Shown here piece by piece: positions 1 through 7,189 of a DNA stretch of 13,587 nt; the first letter of the stretch is position 1, and the number at the start of each line of letters is the position of its first letter. The position numbers and the translations under genes are program-made. This stretch comes from Bacteroidia bacterium (GTDB lineage: Bacteria; Bacteroidota; Bacteroidia; JABEUT01), in the NCBI GenBank assembly GCA_013044305.1, contig JABEUT010000173.1:1-13587 (forward strand), written 5' to 3'. The notes under the pieces were generated by a model. That model was not told where the DNA came from. It made no database searches and saw nothing but the letters and a program-made list of their open reading frames with translations.

Positions 1-376
1 CGACCACCGAGAGCCTTTCGCCGAACGACACAATACGGTCGTACCGTTCATCCGGTACATTGCCGGGGTATTGTGCCAGGAACTGCCGCATCTCTGCGAA
101 CATTTTTCCAATGGCGTCAGCTATGGCCTCTTGCCGTTCACCTGTTATGCAGGCTTTCGCAACATCCAGATGACTGTTTTCCAGTTCGGCGCAGAGGTGA
201 GCCGCTTCATCGTAATGTGCCGATGCAACAATATTTTCAAGGGCATTGGTGGTTTTCCCCATGGCCGACAGCACTACGACAATTTTTTCGCCGCGGTACT
301 TTTCCAGAATGGCTCCCACGTTTTTTATCCCCTGTGCGTCTTTTACCGATGCCCCGCCAAACTTAAATACTTTCAT
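1..376 (-). CDS. lysC: Aspartate kinase, N-terminal part (runs off the left edge)
   Basis: Translating the minus strand from the ATG at 374-376 gives 125 codons with no stop before the window edge. The protein begins MKVFKFGGASVKDAQGIKNV, and KFGGAS (residues 5-10) is the nucleotide-binding signature of aspartate kinases and the wider amino-acid kinase fold. FGERLS near the visible end also fits. The enzyme phosphorylates L-aspartate with ATP, the first step toward lysine, threonine, methionine and diaminopimelate. Family members have over 400 residues, so about 70% of the gene, including the ACT regulatory domains, lies outside. Whether it is monofunctional or fused to another domain cannot be seen. 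It follows the GNAT gene on the same strand after 44 bases and may be the distal gene of the murI cluster. The lysC symbol is by family, not by demonstrated orthology. Confidence 0.9.
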   Translation of the reverse strand, partial: MKVFKFGGASVKDAQGIKNVGAILEKYRGEKIVVVLSAMGKTTNALENIVASAHYDEAAHLCAELENSHLDVAKACITGERQEAIADAIGKMFAEMRQFLAQYPGNVPDERYDRIVSFGERLSVV

Positions 377-420
377 AATTTTATATGCCGCCGGTTGCAG
401 TTCCTTTTTCTTGAATGGTT

Positions 421-894
421 TCAGAATTTCAGTTTCGCCAGCTGCTTTTCATACAGGGTTACGTTCAACCATTCGTGGCTGATCACCGAATTGTATTTTT
501 TATAGAATGCTATGGCGGGTTTGTTCCAGTTCAGCACCTGCCAGTCTATTTTGCGTAAGCCCTTTGCTTTCGCTACTTTAATTACCTCTTCAAACAGCTT
601 TCCGCCAATGCCGTTTCTCCTGTATTTTTGGCTTACTATGATGTCGTCCAGGTAAATGGAGCGTCCTTTCCAGGTGGAATATTTAAAGTAATAAAGGGCG
701 ATGCCTGCAAGTTTGCCTTCGGTTTCGGCAACAAAGACTTTGAACGCGGGATTTTTACCGAAGCCGTCGCGTTCCAGTTCTTTTAAAGTAACCTGCACTT
801 CTCCGGGCGCTTTTTCGTAGTCAGCCAATTCTTTTATCAGCCTAAGAATGCCCGGGGCGTCCTTCTTTACTGCTTTGCGGATGACGATCTTCAT
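421..894 (-). CDS. GNAT N-acetyltransferase, diamine/thialysine acetyltransferase-like
   Basis: A 157-residue single-domain protein of the Gcn5-related acetyltransferase family. The acetyl-CoA pyrophosphate-binding motif is YRRNGIGGKL at residues 91-100, preceded by the strand YLDDIIVSQK (81-90). The stretch YFKYSTWKGRSIYLDDI and the C-terminal LNWNKPAIAFYKKYN (121-135) resemble spermidine/spermine and thialysine N-acetyltransferases, so a small amine is the likely acceptor; that is inference from similarity. The length is normal for the family, and the protein is probably cytoplasmic because no signal peptide is present. It lies 10 bases after the murI stop codon on the same strand, which suggests co-transcription, and 44 bases before the aspartate kinase. 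The family is clear, the exact substrate is not. Confidence 0.88.
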   Translation of the reverse strand: MKIVIRKAVKKDAPGILRLIKELADYEKAPGEVQVTLKELERDGFGKNPAFKVFVAETEGKLAGIALYYFKYSTWKGRSIYLDDIIVSQKYRRNGIGGKLFEEVIKVAKAKGLRKIDWQVLNWNKPAIAFYKKYNSVISHEWLNVTLYEKQLAKLKF

Positions 895-904
895 TGTACT
901 GCGG

Positions 905-1750
905 CTATTTCCAGATACGGGCTTCTTCCAGCTTTATTTTACGGTTGAAAAAGAAATTGGTGTTCTTTTCGAAGGCGTCGGTAAAGTCGGATACGTAAAA
1001 ACGGTAATAAGGCTTTTTACCACCTGCACGGCGCAGCAGTTTGTGCTTTTTAAGGGTTTGATAAACGTATTGGGCTACCTCGTCGGCGGCATCTATAAGC
1101 GGTATTTTGCCCTTGTAAAGTTCCTCTATTTCGTTTTTTATAAGCGGGTAGTGGGTGCAACCGAGTATAAGGGCGTCTATGTGGTTCAGCTTGGGGCGCG
1201 ACAGGTAGGAGTTGATTACGGTGCGGCTTATCTTATTGTTGAAAAAGCCCTCTTCTATCATGGGTACGAGCAGGGGTGTGGCAAGTCCCGAAACTTCAAT
1301 GCTTTTGTCGGCTGCCACTATCTTTTTTGCATGTATTCCGCTTTTTATGGTCCCTTTGGTTCCTATTACCCCCACTTTACGGTGCTTTTTTTCTGCGCTT
1401 TGCGCACCTGCGTTACCTTGCAGTATCTTGTTTACAACGGGGTCTATAACATTCACCACCATCGCCCTTTTACCTATAAAGTCCTTTACGGTATCGTAAG
1501 CCAGAGCCGAGGCCGTATTGCAGGCTATCACAATCATCTTGCATTTATGATCGAGCAGGAACTGGGCTATACGTATGGCGTAATACTTTATGGAGTCGGG
1601 CGATTTGTCGCCATAAGGCAGGTGGGCCGTGTCGCCGAAATAAATCAGGTTTTCGGCAGGCAGCTTGTCCTTTATGGCTTTGGCTACCGTTAATCCGCCA
1701 ATACCCGAATCGAACAGACCGATGGGTTGGTTGGAATCACGGCTTTTCAC
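905..1750 (-). CDS. murI: Glutamate racemase
   Basis: A 281-residue protein that interconverts L- and D-glutamate in the cytoplasm, supplying D-Glu for peptidoglycan. Both catalytic cysteines are visible: C77 in IACNTAS (75-81) and C198 in LGCTHYPL (196-203). The N-terminal GLFDSGIGGLTV (11-22) and YFGDTAHLPYG (37-47) motifs are diagnostic. Length is at the upper end of normal for the family. The start is GTG (complement of 1748-1750); an in-frame TAA lies two codons upstream and no in-frame ATG precedes the conserved GLFDSG, so GTG is the natural choice. There are 37 bases between the second OmpH-like gene and this start, and the order ompH-ompH-murI is a recurring Bacteroidota arrangement linking envelope assembly with wall synthesis. 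Confidence 0.97.
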   Translation of the reverse strand: MKSRDSNQPIGLFDSGIGGLTVAKAIKDKLPAENLIYFGDTAHLPYGDKSPDSIKYYAIRIAQFLLDHKCKMIVIACNTASALAYDTVKDFIGKRAMVVNVIDPVVNKILQGNAGAQSAEKKHRKVGVIGTKGTIKSGIHAKKIVAADKSIEVSGLATPLLVPMIEEGFFNNKISRTVINSYLSRPKLNHIDALILGCTHYPLIKNEIEELYKGKIPLIDAADEVAQYVYQTLKKHKLLRRAGGKKPYYRFYVSDFTDAFEKNTNFFFNRKIKLEEARIWK

Positions 1751-1787
1751 AGTTTAATGCGCTCTCTGTTTGAAAAAATTGCCCTGC

Positions 1788-2327
1788 TTATTTGCCTTTT
1801 GACGGGGCGCTGCTTTTCGCTTTTAGTCCGAGCTTATCGGCTACCAGCGCAAATACATCGTCGGAATTTTCAAAATAAAGCACTACACCGGTGCTGGTAT
1901 CCAGTATGTATTCATAGCCTTTTTCGGTGGCTACCGCTTTTATCGCATTTTTTGCCAAGGTTATGATGGGGCGGGTAATAGAGTCGTTGAACTTTTGAAG
2001 CGAAGTTTGCGCCTGCTGCTGGAAGTTTTGAATGCGCTGGTTCAGGTCCTGCAATTCCTGCTGTTTGGTTTGCTTGACAAGCTCGGTATAGATAGCCTGG
2101 TTGTCCTGGTATTCCTTATATTTCTTCTGCAACTCATCTTGCATGCTTTGTATGGTGGACGATAGCTGCTGATAGTAGTTTTGTCCCACCTTGCGCGCCG
2201 AGTCGGACTGGGGCATGGCTTTCAGAAGCGAATCGAGGTTTATATGCCCGATTTTCTTTTGTGCGAAAGTGGATGAGGAAAGGCAGATGGCTCCGAGAAG
2301 CAGGCTAAGGCAGAGAACTCTTTTCAT
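1788..2327 (-). CDS. OmpH/Skp-family periplasmic chaperone (second of the tandem pair)
   Basis: A 179-residue exported protein. Residues 1-22 form a signal peptide (a hydrophobic core LCLSLLLGAICL ending STFA|QK, with Gln at the +1 position as is common in this phylum). The mature part starts KKIGHINLDSLLKAMP, a short beta strand typical of OmpH. A long Gln/Lys-rich amphipathic helix region follows (about 50-125, e.g. LQKKYKEYQDNQ), which would form the coiled-coil arms of a Skp-like trimer. The C-terminal GYEYILDTSTGVVLYFENSDDV (about 137-158) completes the body domain. The expected role is to hold outer-membrane proteins soluble in the periplasm before the Bam complex. It lies 93 bases downstream of its paralogue on the same strand; the two are diverged in sequence, so they are probably not a recent duplication. 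Confidence 0.9.
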   Translation of the reverse strand: MKRVLCLSLLLGAICLSSSTFAQKKIGHINLDSLLKAMPQSDSARKVGQNYYQQLSSTIQSMQDELQKKYKEYQDNQAIYTELVKQTKQQELQDLNQRIQNFQQQAQTSLQKFNDSITRPIITLAKNAIKAVATEKGYEYILDTSTGVVLYFENSDDVFALVADKLGLKAKSSAPSKGK

Positions 2328-2420
2328 AAGGGTTTAGTTGAGGTTTATTGTTAAAATTGCGTTTGGATTATGGGTTCAGAAACTGGAACGAGGTTTTGTG
2401 TTAAGTTTGGTTTTATGGGG

Positions 2421-2975
2421 TTACTTTTTTTTCTTGTTTTCCTTATCTTTTTCACTGCCGCTGTACCCCATCTCTTTCAGTATTTCGTCGCTTTTGTCAA
2501 ACTTCGGGTTGGTATAGAGCATGGTCAGGTCGCTTGCTTTGTCAAATATTACGGCAAGGTTGTCTTTTTCGGCAAGTTGTTGTACAGCGTCATACACTTT
2601 ATCCTGTATGGGCTTTACAAGCTCCTGGCGCTTCTTAAACAGGTCGCCGTTTACCCCAAAGCGTTGTTTCTGCAATTCTTTTACGGCCTGTTCCTTCTGT
2701 TCTATTTCCGATTGCCGTTTGTCTTTCATGTCCTGTGTAAGCAGCACCTCGTCTGCCTTATACGATTTATACAGCTGGTCAATTTCTGAATACTTGGCCT
2801 CTATCTCCTTCTGCCACTGTACCGACTGCTGGTTGAGGGCATCCTGGGCAGTTTTGTACTCCGGTATTTTATTAAGGATATACTGGGAATCGACATAAGC
2901 AAACCGTTGAGCATTGGCTCCATAAAATACTCCTGTGCAAATCAGGAGTGCAAACATTTTCTTCATTATTTTCAT
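2421..2975 (-). CDS. OmpH/Skp-family periplasmic chaperone (first of the tandem pair)
   Basis: A 184-residue exported chaperone-like protein. The signal peptide spans about residues 1-22 and ends YGANA|QRF. The mature start RFAYVDSQYILNKIPEY is the classic OmpH opening (VD plus the Ile-Pro-Glu turn). A charged coiled coil covers roughly 45-125 (IEAKYSEIDQLYKSYKADE and following), then KDNLAVIFDKASDLTMLYTNPKFDKSDEILK in two conserved stretches, and a lysine-rich tail ending in KKKK. Two ATGs are possible, codon 1 and codon 4 (MKKMF…); both give a workable signal peptide and no clear Shine-Dalgarno sequence decides. It is the first gene of the minus-strand cluster and diverges from the sugar-phosphate isomerase gene across 178 bases. 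bamA, often upstream of such pairs in Bacteroidota, is absent here. Confidence 0.92.
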   Translation of the reverse strand: MKIMKKMFALLICTGVFYGANAQRFAYVDSQYILNKIPEYKTAQDALNQQSVQWQKEIEAKYSEIDQLYKSYKADEVLLTQDMKDKRQSEIEQKEQAVKELQKQRFGVNGDLFKKRQELVKPIQDKVYDAVQQLAEKDNLAVIFDKASDLTMLYTNPKFDKSDEILKEMGYSGSEKDKENKKKK

Positions 2976-3088
2976 ACTGAAATGATTTAAAGAAGTACGG
3001 AGGCTTATTAATGAATTGGCGAAATTAACAAATTTTTCATTTCACCGCCAAATTACCTGTCCGTACCTTTAATATAAACTGCCTCTGT

Positions 3089-3115
3089 GCCGCCATACCG
3101 CATGGTGTATGCGGC
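3089..3115. promoter_or_regulatory. GC-rich hairpin in the divergent intergenic region
   Basis: Inverted repeat with two mutually exclusive foldings. The longer one pairs GCCG and CATAC (3089-3092, 3094-3098) with GTATG and CGGC (3107-3111, 3112-3115), a 9-base-pair stem with a single bulged C at 3093 and an 8-base loop. The shorter one pairs CCGCAT (3098-3103) with ATGCGG (3109-3114) around GGTGT. It is not followed by a T-run on either strand, so an intrinsic terminator is unlikely. It lies 38 bases before the isomerase gene and 113 bases before the OmpH gene start. An operator or an mRNA leader structure is possible; the function is unknown. Confidence 0.4.
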
Positions 3116-3141
3116 AACCCTTTTCTTTCCGTATTTTTCAT

Positions 3142-3149
3142 TATTTTTG
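3142..3149 (+). promoter_or_regulatory. Possible Bacteroidota -7 promoter box before the isomerase gene
   Basis: TATTTTTG fits the Bacteroidota -7 consensus TAnnTTTG exactly. A matching -33 TTTG is not present at the right distance (only TTTT at 3121-3124, about 17 bases upstream). The box lies only 4 bases before the ATG at 3154. If used, the transcript would start at or near the start codon and be leaderless. It may be a chance match in AT-rich DNA. Confidence 0.3.
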
Positions 3150-3153
3150 AACC

Positions 3154-4134
3154 ATGATGAAAGAACTAATTACGCATTTTCCGGCACAGCTGAAAGAGGC
3201 TGTCGCCCTTGCCGGTAAGGCTAAACTCACCCTGCCTGTTCATCCGCTGCACAACATTCTTATCTGCGGTCTCGGCGGGTCGGGCATCGGCGGAACCATA
3301 GCGAAGGAAATCGTACATAACCAGGCAACCCTGCCAATAGATGTGCTTAAAAGCTATTCCATACCCGCCTATGTGAACGCGCATACCCTTGTTATATGTT
3401 CATCCTATTCGGGCAATACCGAAGAAACGCTTGAAGCATACAGGCAGGCTAAGGCGCGAGGCGCACACCTCGTCTGCATCACCTCCGGCGGCCAACTGCT
3501 CGAACTGGCGCAAAAAGGCGATTCTCATATTGTGGTTCCGGCAGGTATGCCGCCCCGGGCCTGTCTGGGATACTCGCTTACCCAAATCCTCCACTGCCTG
3601 GCATTTTACGGCATTGCCCCGGTGCATACAGCCCACATATTGGAAGCTGCTACCCTGCTGGAGCATGAGCAGGAAGCAATAAAAGAAACAGCCCGCACTC
3701 TTGCCGCCAGACTGCATGACAGGATGCCCGTTATTTATTCCACCTCGCTACATGAAGGGGTTGCCATCAGGCTTAGGCAGCAACTGAACGAGAACGCAAA
3801 AATTTTGTGCTGGCATCACGTGCTTCCGGAAATGAACCACAACGAACTTGTGGGCTGGAGCCAACCCTACCCCGGACTGGCGGTAATCCTTTTCCGCGAT
3901 GCCGAAGAACATCCGCGCAACGAATTGCGAATTGAGATATGCAAAAAGATTTTCGAGAGATATGCGGGCGACCTTATTGAAATTCATCCCCTGGGAAAGA
4001 ATGCCGTGGAGAGAAAAATATACTGGATACATCTTGGCGACTGGCTCTCCTTTTATCTTTCCGAAATAAGAAAGGTGGATGCCATGGATATTAAAGTGAT
4101 AGATAACCTGAAAAAGGCGCTTTCGGAAAAATGA
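3154..4134 (+). CDS. SIS-domain sugar-phosphate isomerase, bifunctional phosphoglucose/phosphomannose isomerase type
   Basis: A 326-residue cytoplasmic protein with two SIS (sugar isomerase) lobes. Visible motifs are GLGGSGIGG (39-47), SSYSGNTEET (83-92, the phosphate-binding loop), PRACLGYS (134-141), QLNENAK (210-216) and EMNHNELVGW (226-235). The last two and the closing VDAMDIKVIDNLKK (308-321) mark the phosphoglucose/phosphomannose isomerase branch, whose members interconvert glucose-6-P or mannose-6-P with fructose-6-P. Length agrees with that family (about 300-350). Substrate preference cannot be read from sequence. The start codon is doubled (ATGATG at 3154 and 3157), so the first Met may be dispensable. 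The stop overlaps the lipB start as ATGA, implying translational coupling. It diverges from the OmpH gene. Confidence 0.9.
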   Translation: MMKELITHFPAQLKEAVALAGKAKLTLPVHPLHNILICGLGGSGIGGTIAKEIVHNQATLPIDVLKSYSIPAYVNAHTLVICSSYSGNTEETLEAYRQAKARGAHLVCITSGGQLLELAQKGDSHIVVPAGMPPRACLGYSLTQILHCLAFYGIAPVHTAHILEAATLLEHEQEAIKETARTLAARLHDRMPVIYSTSLHEGVAIRLRQQLNENAKILCWHHVLPEMNHNELVGWSQPYPGLAVILFRDAEEHPRNELRIEICKKIFERYAGDLIEIHPLGKNAVERKIYWIHLGDWLSFYLSEIRKVDAMDIKVIDNLKKALSEK

Positions 4135-4868
4135 ATGAGCCGAACAGAGTGCAGGTCGAAAACCTCGGCATTATAGATTATAAGGAAGCCTGGGATCATC
4201 AGGAGTCGCTTTTTAAAAAAGTGGTTGCCGCCAAACTCCACAACAGGCAGCTGCCCGAAAGCGAACAGCAGTTTACTGGCCATTACCTGCTCTTTTGCGA
4301 ACACCCGCACGTGGTAACCCTCGGCAAAAGCGGCGATGAAAAAAATTTGCTTTTAAACAGCGAAGGTCTGCGGCAAAAGCAGGTGGCTTTTTACAAAATC
4401 AACAGAGGCGGAGACATCACCTATCACGGGCCCGGGCAGCTGGTAGCATATCCCATTTTCAACCTCGATTATATATTTACCGACATACACCGCTATATGC
4501 GCACCCTGGAGGAGGCAGTTATACTTACCCTCGCCGAATACGGAATAAAAGGCGAAAGGCTGAAAGGGCTTACCGGCGTATGGCTTGATGCCGGCATTCC
4601 GGCCAAGGCCCGTAAGATATGCGCTATGGGCGTGCGCACCAGCCATTGGGTTACCATGCACGGTCTTGCCCTGAACGTGAACACAAACCTGGACTATTTC
4701 TCCTATATCATACCCTGCGGCATAAGCGGCAAGGCGGTTACCTCTATTCAGGCGGAGCTGGGCAAAACCATACCTCTGAACGAGGTAAGGCAAAAACTGC
4801 AACATCATATCTTACAGGTATTCGAACTGGAAGAAAATCCGGCAGAGATATCAGAAAACCGGAGATAA
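4131..4868 (+). CDS. lipB: Lipoyl(octanoyl) transferase
   Basis: A 245-residue enzyme that moves octanoate from acyl carrier protein to a lysine of lipoyl domains (pyruvate and 2-oxoglutarate dehydrogenases, glycine cleavage H protein), the first step of endogenous lipoate synthesis. The signature RGGDITYHGPGQLVAYP is at 92-108. The catalytic pair is K162 in RKICAMGVR (161-169) and C196 in IIPCGI (193-198). MHGLALNVN (176-184) completes the active site. Length is normal to slightly long for the family. Its ATG lies inside the last codons of the isomerase gene (ATGA overlap), so expression is probably coupled. Radical-SAM lipA is not in view. The C-terminal ~15 residues (EENPAEISENRR) look like a non-conserved tail. 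Confidence 0.97.
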   Translation: MNEPNRVQVENLGIIDYKEAWDHQESLFKKVVAAKLHNRQLPESEQQFTGHYLLFCEHPHVVTLGKSGDEKNLLLNSEGLRQKQVAFYKINRGGDITYHGPGQLVAYPIFNLDYIFTDIHRYMRTLEEAVILTLAEYGIKGERLKGLTGVWLDAGIPAKARKICAMGVRTSHWVTMHGLALNVNTNLDYFSYIIPCGISGKAVTSIQAELGKTIPLNEVRQKLQHHILQVFELEENPAEISENRR

Positions 4869-4875
4869 TCGGCAG

Positions 4876-5547
4876 ATGAAAAAAATCACCCTCATCCTTG
4901 CTGTTCTAACCCTTAGTTCGCTAACTTCCCGTGCCCAGTTTCTCGACAGCATTCAGGCGGCAATAGGGCGCAAAGGCAGTTTTACATTTAGCTTTAACAC
5001 CCGTAATTCTTACATCGGCAGCAGCGGGGCGAATATATGGGGTTTTATGGCGGGGGTTTGTTTCAGCCGGAAATTTGCCGCCGGAGGCGGGCTCAATATA
5101 CTGAACAATTATATAGGCAAAACTGAAACAGTGGGCGGACAGACGGTGAACGCCCAGTTAAAATTCACTTATATTTCATATTATGTTGAATACATCATAC
5201 GGCTGCAAAAGCATTGGGAGATAGACATACCTGTTGCAATCGGGGCAGGGGGCTCAAACTACACCTATTACCTGAACGGGGCACAATTAACACAAAACAG
5301 TCATTTTATTGTGCCTCTGGAGCCGCAGGTGGAGGTGGACTATGATTTTCTCAAGAACAAATTCGGCAATTACCTGTTCGGGTTATATGTTCAGGTAGGA
5401 TACCGTTATATGCTCGACAACAACCCCGCCATAGGCGGCAGCTTTAATTCCTCCACCTATGCCACGGGCATACTGCTGTTTCCGTTCGAGATCTATTCAG
5501 CCATTTTCCCGCGCACGGGGCTTGCCCGTATGATTGAGGGAAACTAA
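4876..5547 (+). CDS. Secreted, probable outer-membrane beta-barrel protein of unknown function
   Basis: A 223-residue protein I cannot assign to a named family. Residues 1-20 are a signal peptide (ITLILAVLTLSSLTSRA|QF), so it leaves the cytoplasm. The rest alternates short amphipathic stretches rich in aromatic residues and glycine (FTFSFNTRNSYIGSSG, AQLKFTYISYYVEYIIRL, FGLYVQVGYRYMLDN), as expected for membrane-spanning beta strands of a small barrel. There are no cysteine pairs, lipobox or catalytic motif. It starts 7 bases after the lipB stop and so should be co-transcribed with the isomerase and lipB. It ends 32 bases before the convergent permease gene. Barrel topology is inferred from pattern only. 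Confidence 0.7.
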   Translation: MKKITLILAVLTLSSLTSRAQFLDSIQAAIGRKGSFTFSFNTRNSYIGSSGANIWGFMAGVCFSRKFAAGGGLNILNNYIGKTETVGGQTVNAQLKFTYISYYVEYIIRLQKHWEIDIPVAIGAGGSNYTYYLNGAQLTQNSHFIVPLEPQVEVDYDFLKNKFGNYLFGLYVQVGYRYMLDNNPAIGGSFNSSTYATGILLFPFEIYSAIFPRTGLARMIEGN

Positions 5548-5567
5548 GGCTTGCGAATCAATTTTTC

Positions 5568-5581
5568 AAAATGGGCATTTT
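5568..5581. terminator. Weak AT-rich inverted repeat between convergent genes
   Basis: AAAATG (5568-5573) and CATTTT (5576-5581) form a short dyad in the 32-base gap between two converging genes, with T-rich sequence on both sides. It could serve both directions, but the stem is only 5 pairs with a 4-base loop and is AT-rich, so this is a tentative terminator. Confidence 0.25.
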
Positions 5582-7073
5582 ACTTTTCCGGCAGGTTCTC
5601 CGAGCTGATATTGCTATGGTGGCGGCTGTAGGTGAAGAATATGATGAGCCCGATAAGCATCCAGCCGAGGGCGGTGAGCAGGGTGCTTAATCCTAACGAA
5701 GCCACCATGGCCGCACAAACCACAGCCCCGAAAACAGGAAAGTAAGGAACCAGAGGTACCCTGAACGGGCGGGGGCGTAAGGGATCCTTTTTGCGCAAAA
5801 TAATAATGCCGGCACATACCAGCACAAAGGCAAGCAACGTACCAATAGATGTAAGATCGCCGGCAACGCTTTCGGGCACAAAAGCCCCGAACAGGCCTAC
5901 AAAAACAAATAAAATGAGGTTCGATTTGTATGGCGTGCTGAAACGCGGGTGAAGATCGGAAAAGGTTTTTGGCAGCAAGCCGTCTTTCGACATGGAGTAA
6001 AATACCCTCGACTGCCCCAAAAGCATTACCAGGATAACAGAGGAAAACCCGCCCAGGATGGCGATTGTAATGAGGGGCGCCAGCCACTTAAATCCAATCA
6101 TGTAATGTTCTATTGCATAAGAGATGGAGGCCTCGCTACCCGCTTTTACAAAATCGGTATAGGGTGCAATACCGGTGAGCACATAGGAAAAAAGTATGTA
6201 AAGCACGGTGCATACTGCAAGTGAGCCGAGTATGCCTATGGGCATATCGCGTTTAGGATTTTTGGTTTCCTGGGCGGCGGTGGATACGGCATCGAAACCT
6301 ATAAAGGCAAAGAATACCACGGCGGCGCCTCTCAATACCCCCAGCCAGCCATGGTTTTCGGCAGCCGAATAGTCATACAATACTTTGTTGTTAGAATCGA
6401 GCACCGGCGGCGCATTGTCAGGTATAAGAAAGGGAGAGTGGTTGGCGGGTTTCATAAAGTGCCAGCCCACAGCCACAAAAATAAGTACTATGCTTATTTT
6501 AACAAAAACAATCACCGTATTCACCTTGGCGCTCTCCGATATGCCTTTGATGAGCAGCAGAGATAAAATAAGGAGTATGAATACAGCAGGAATATTGATG
6601 ATTCCGCTTACACCGGCGGAAGAAGTCTGGAAAGGTGAATGGCACCACTGATAGGGTATCGATCCTCCAAGAAGATTATTCAGGTATTCGCTCCAGGCTA
6701 TGGAAACGGTGGCGGCGCCAAGAGCGTATTCGAGGATAAGCGCCCAGCCTATGATCCAGGCTATAAGCTCGCCCATGGTGGTATAGGCGTATGTGTAAGC
6801 GCTTCCGGCAATGGGTATCATAGATGCGAATTCGGCATAACAAAGCCCCGCAAAAAGACAGCCTACCGCTGCGATAATGAACGACAGGATTACGGCTGTT
6901 CCCGCATGTTCACCGGCTGCCGCCGCGGTGCGCACAAATAATCCGGCGCCTATAATGGCTCCTATTCCTAATGCCACAAGCGAGGTGGCTGTAAGGGTTC
7001 TCTTCAAACCGTGTTCTGCGTTTTCGGCATCGGCTAAGAGCTTGGCTATTGATTTCTTTCTCCAAAGCGACAT
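5580..7073 (-). CDS. APC-superfamily amino acid permease (cationic amino acid transporter-like)
   Basis: A 497-residue inner-membrane transporter. TM1 carries GIGAIIGAGLFV (36-47), the broken-helix substrate motif of the APC fold, and TM6 carries GFDAVSTAAQETKNP (259-273). I count about 12 hydrophobic segments, with a long loop at roughly 206-244 between TM5 and TM6. E115 in the third segment (WALILEYALG) matches an acidic residue conserved in the CAT/YfnA group. The pattern fits an amino acid:H+ symporter or exchanger; the substrate cannot be told. It is a monocistronic-looking gene, convergent with the beta-barrel gene, and its upstream side borders the repeat-flanked insert at 7162. The ATG at 7071-7073 (MSLWRKKS) gives a normal cytoplasmic N-terminus. 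Confidence 0.93.
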   Translation of the reverse strand: MSLWRKKSIAKLLADAENAEHGLKRTLTATSLVALGIGAIIGAGLFVRTAAAAGEHAGTAVILSFIIAAVGCLFAGLCYAEFASMIPIAGSAYTYAYTTMGELIAWIIGWALILEYALGAATVSIAWSEYLNNLLGGSIPYQWCHSPFQTSSAGVSGIINIPAVFILLILSLLLIKGISESAKVNTVIVFVKISIVLIFVAVGWHFMKPANHSPFLIPDNAPPVLDSNNKVLYDYSAAENHGWLGVLRGAAVVFFAFIGFDAVSTAAQETKNPKRDMPIGILGSLAVCTVLYILFSYVLTGIAPYTDFVKAGSEASISYAIEHYMIGFKWLAPLITIAILGGFSSVILVMLLGQSRVFYSMSKDGLLPKTFSDLHPRFSTPYKSNLILFVFVGLFGAFVPESVAGDLTSIGTLLAFVLVCAGIIILRKKDPLRPRPFRVPLVPYFPVFGAVVCAAMVASLGLSTLLTALGWMLIGLIIFFTYSRHHSNISSENLPEK

Positions 7074-7161
7074 GGGCTTAAGTTAAAAGTTAAGAACTTA
7101 TAGTGAAGAGTAAAGAGCGGTTAAAGATAAATAAGTTTTGACATTACTCGATTAATATTTT

Positions 7162-7188
7162 TCTCGCAAAGGCGCAAAGACGCAAAGG
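7162..7188 (+). repeat. Left terminal inverted repeat
   Basis: Reads TCTCGCAAAGGCGCAAAG followed by ACGCAAAGG. It consists of three GCAAAG units spaced 8 bases apart (7166, 7174, 7182). It pairs with the reverse complement of 7668-7694, differing at 3 of 27 positions. It ends one base before the stop codon of the GxxExxY gene. Confidence 0.8.
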
Positions 7189-7189
7189 G

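Noticed and set aside
848..1693. A 281-codon open frame on the plus strand opposite murI
   Set aside because: It is antisense to a gene with complete catalytic motifs, has no recognisable domain and is rich in Tyr/Val/Gly from mirrored codons; an artefact of codon bias.
2328..2420. 93-base gap between the two OmpH-like genes examined for a terminator or small RNA
   Set aside because: No stable hairpin or T-run in the minus direction; nothing supportable.
7074..7161. Possible -7 box for the permease (TATCTTTA on the minus strand, 7122-7129) and short AGTTAA repeats
   Set aside because: It has one mismatch to TAnnTTTG and no -33 partner; too weak in AT-rich sequence to list.
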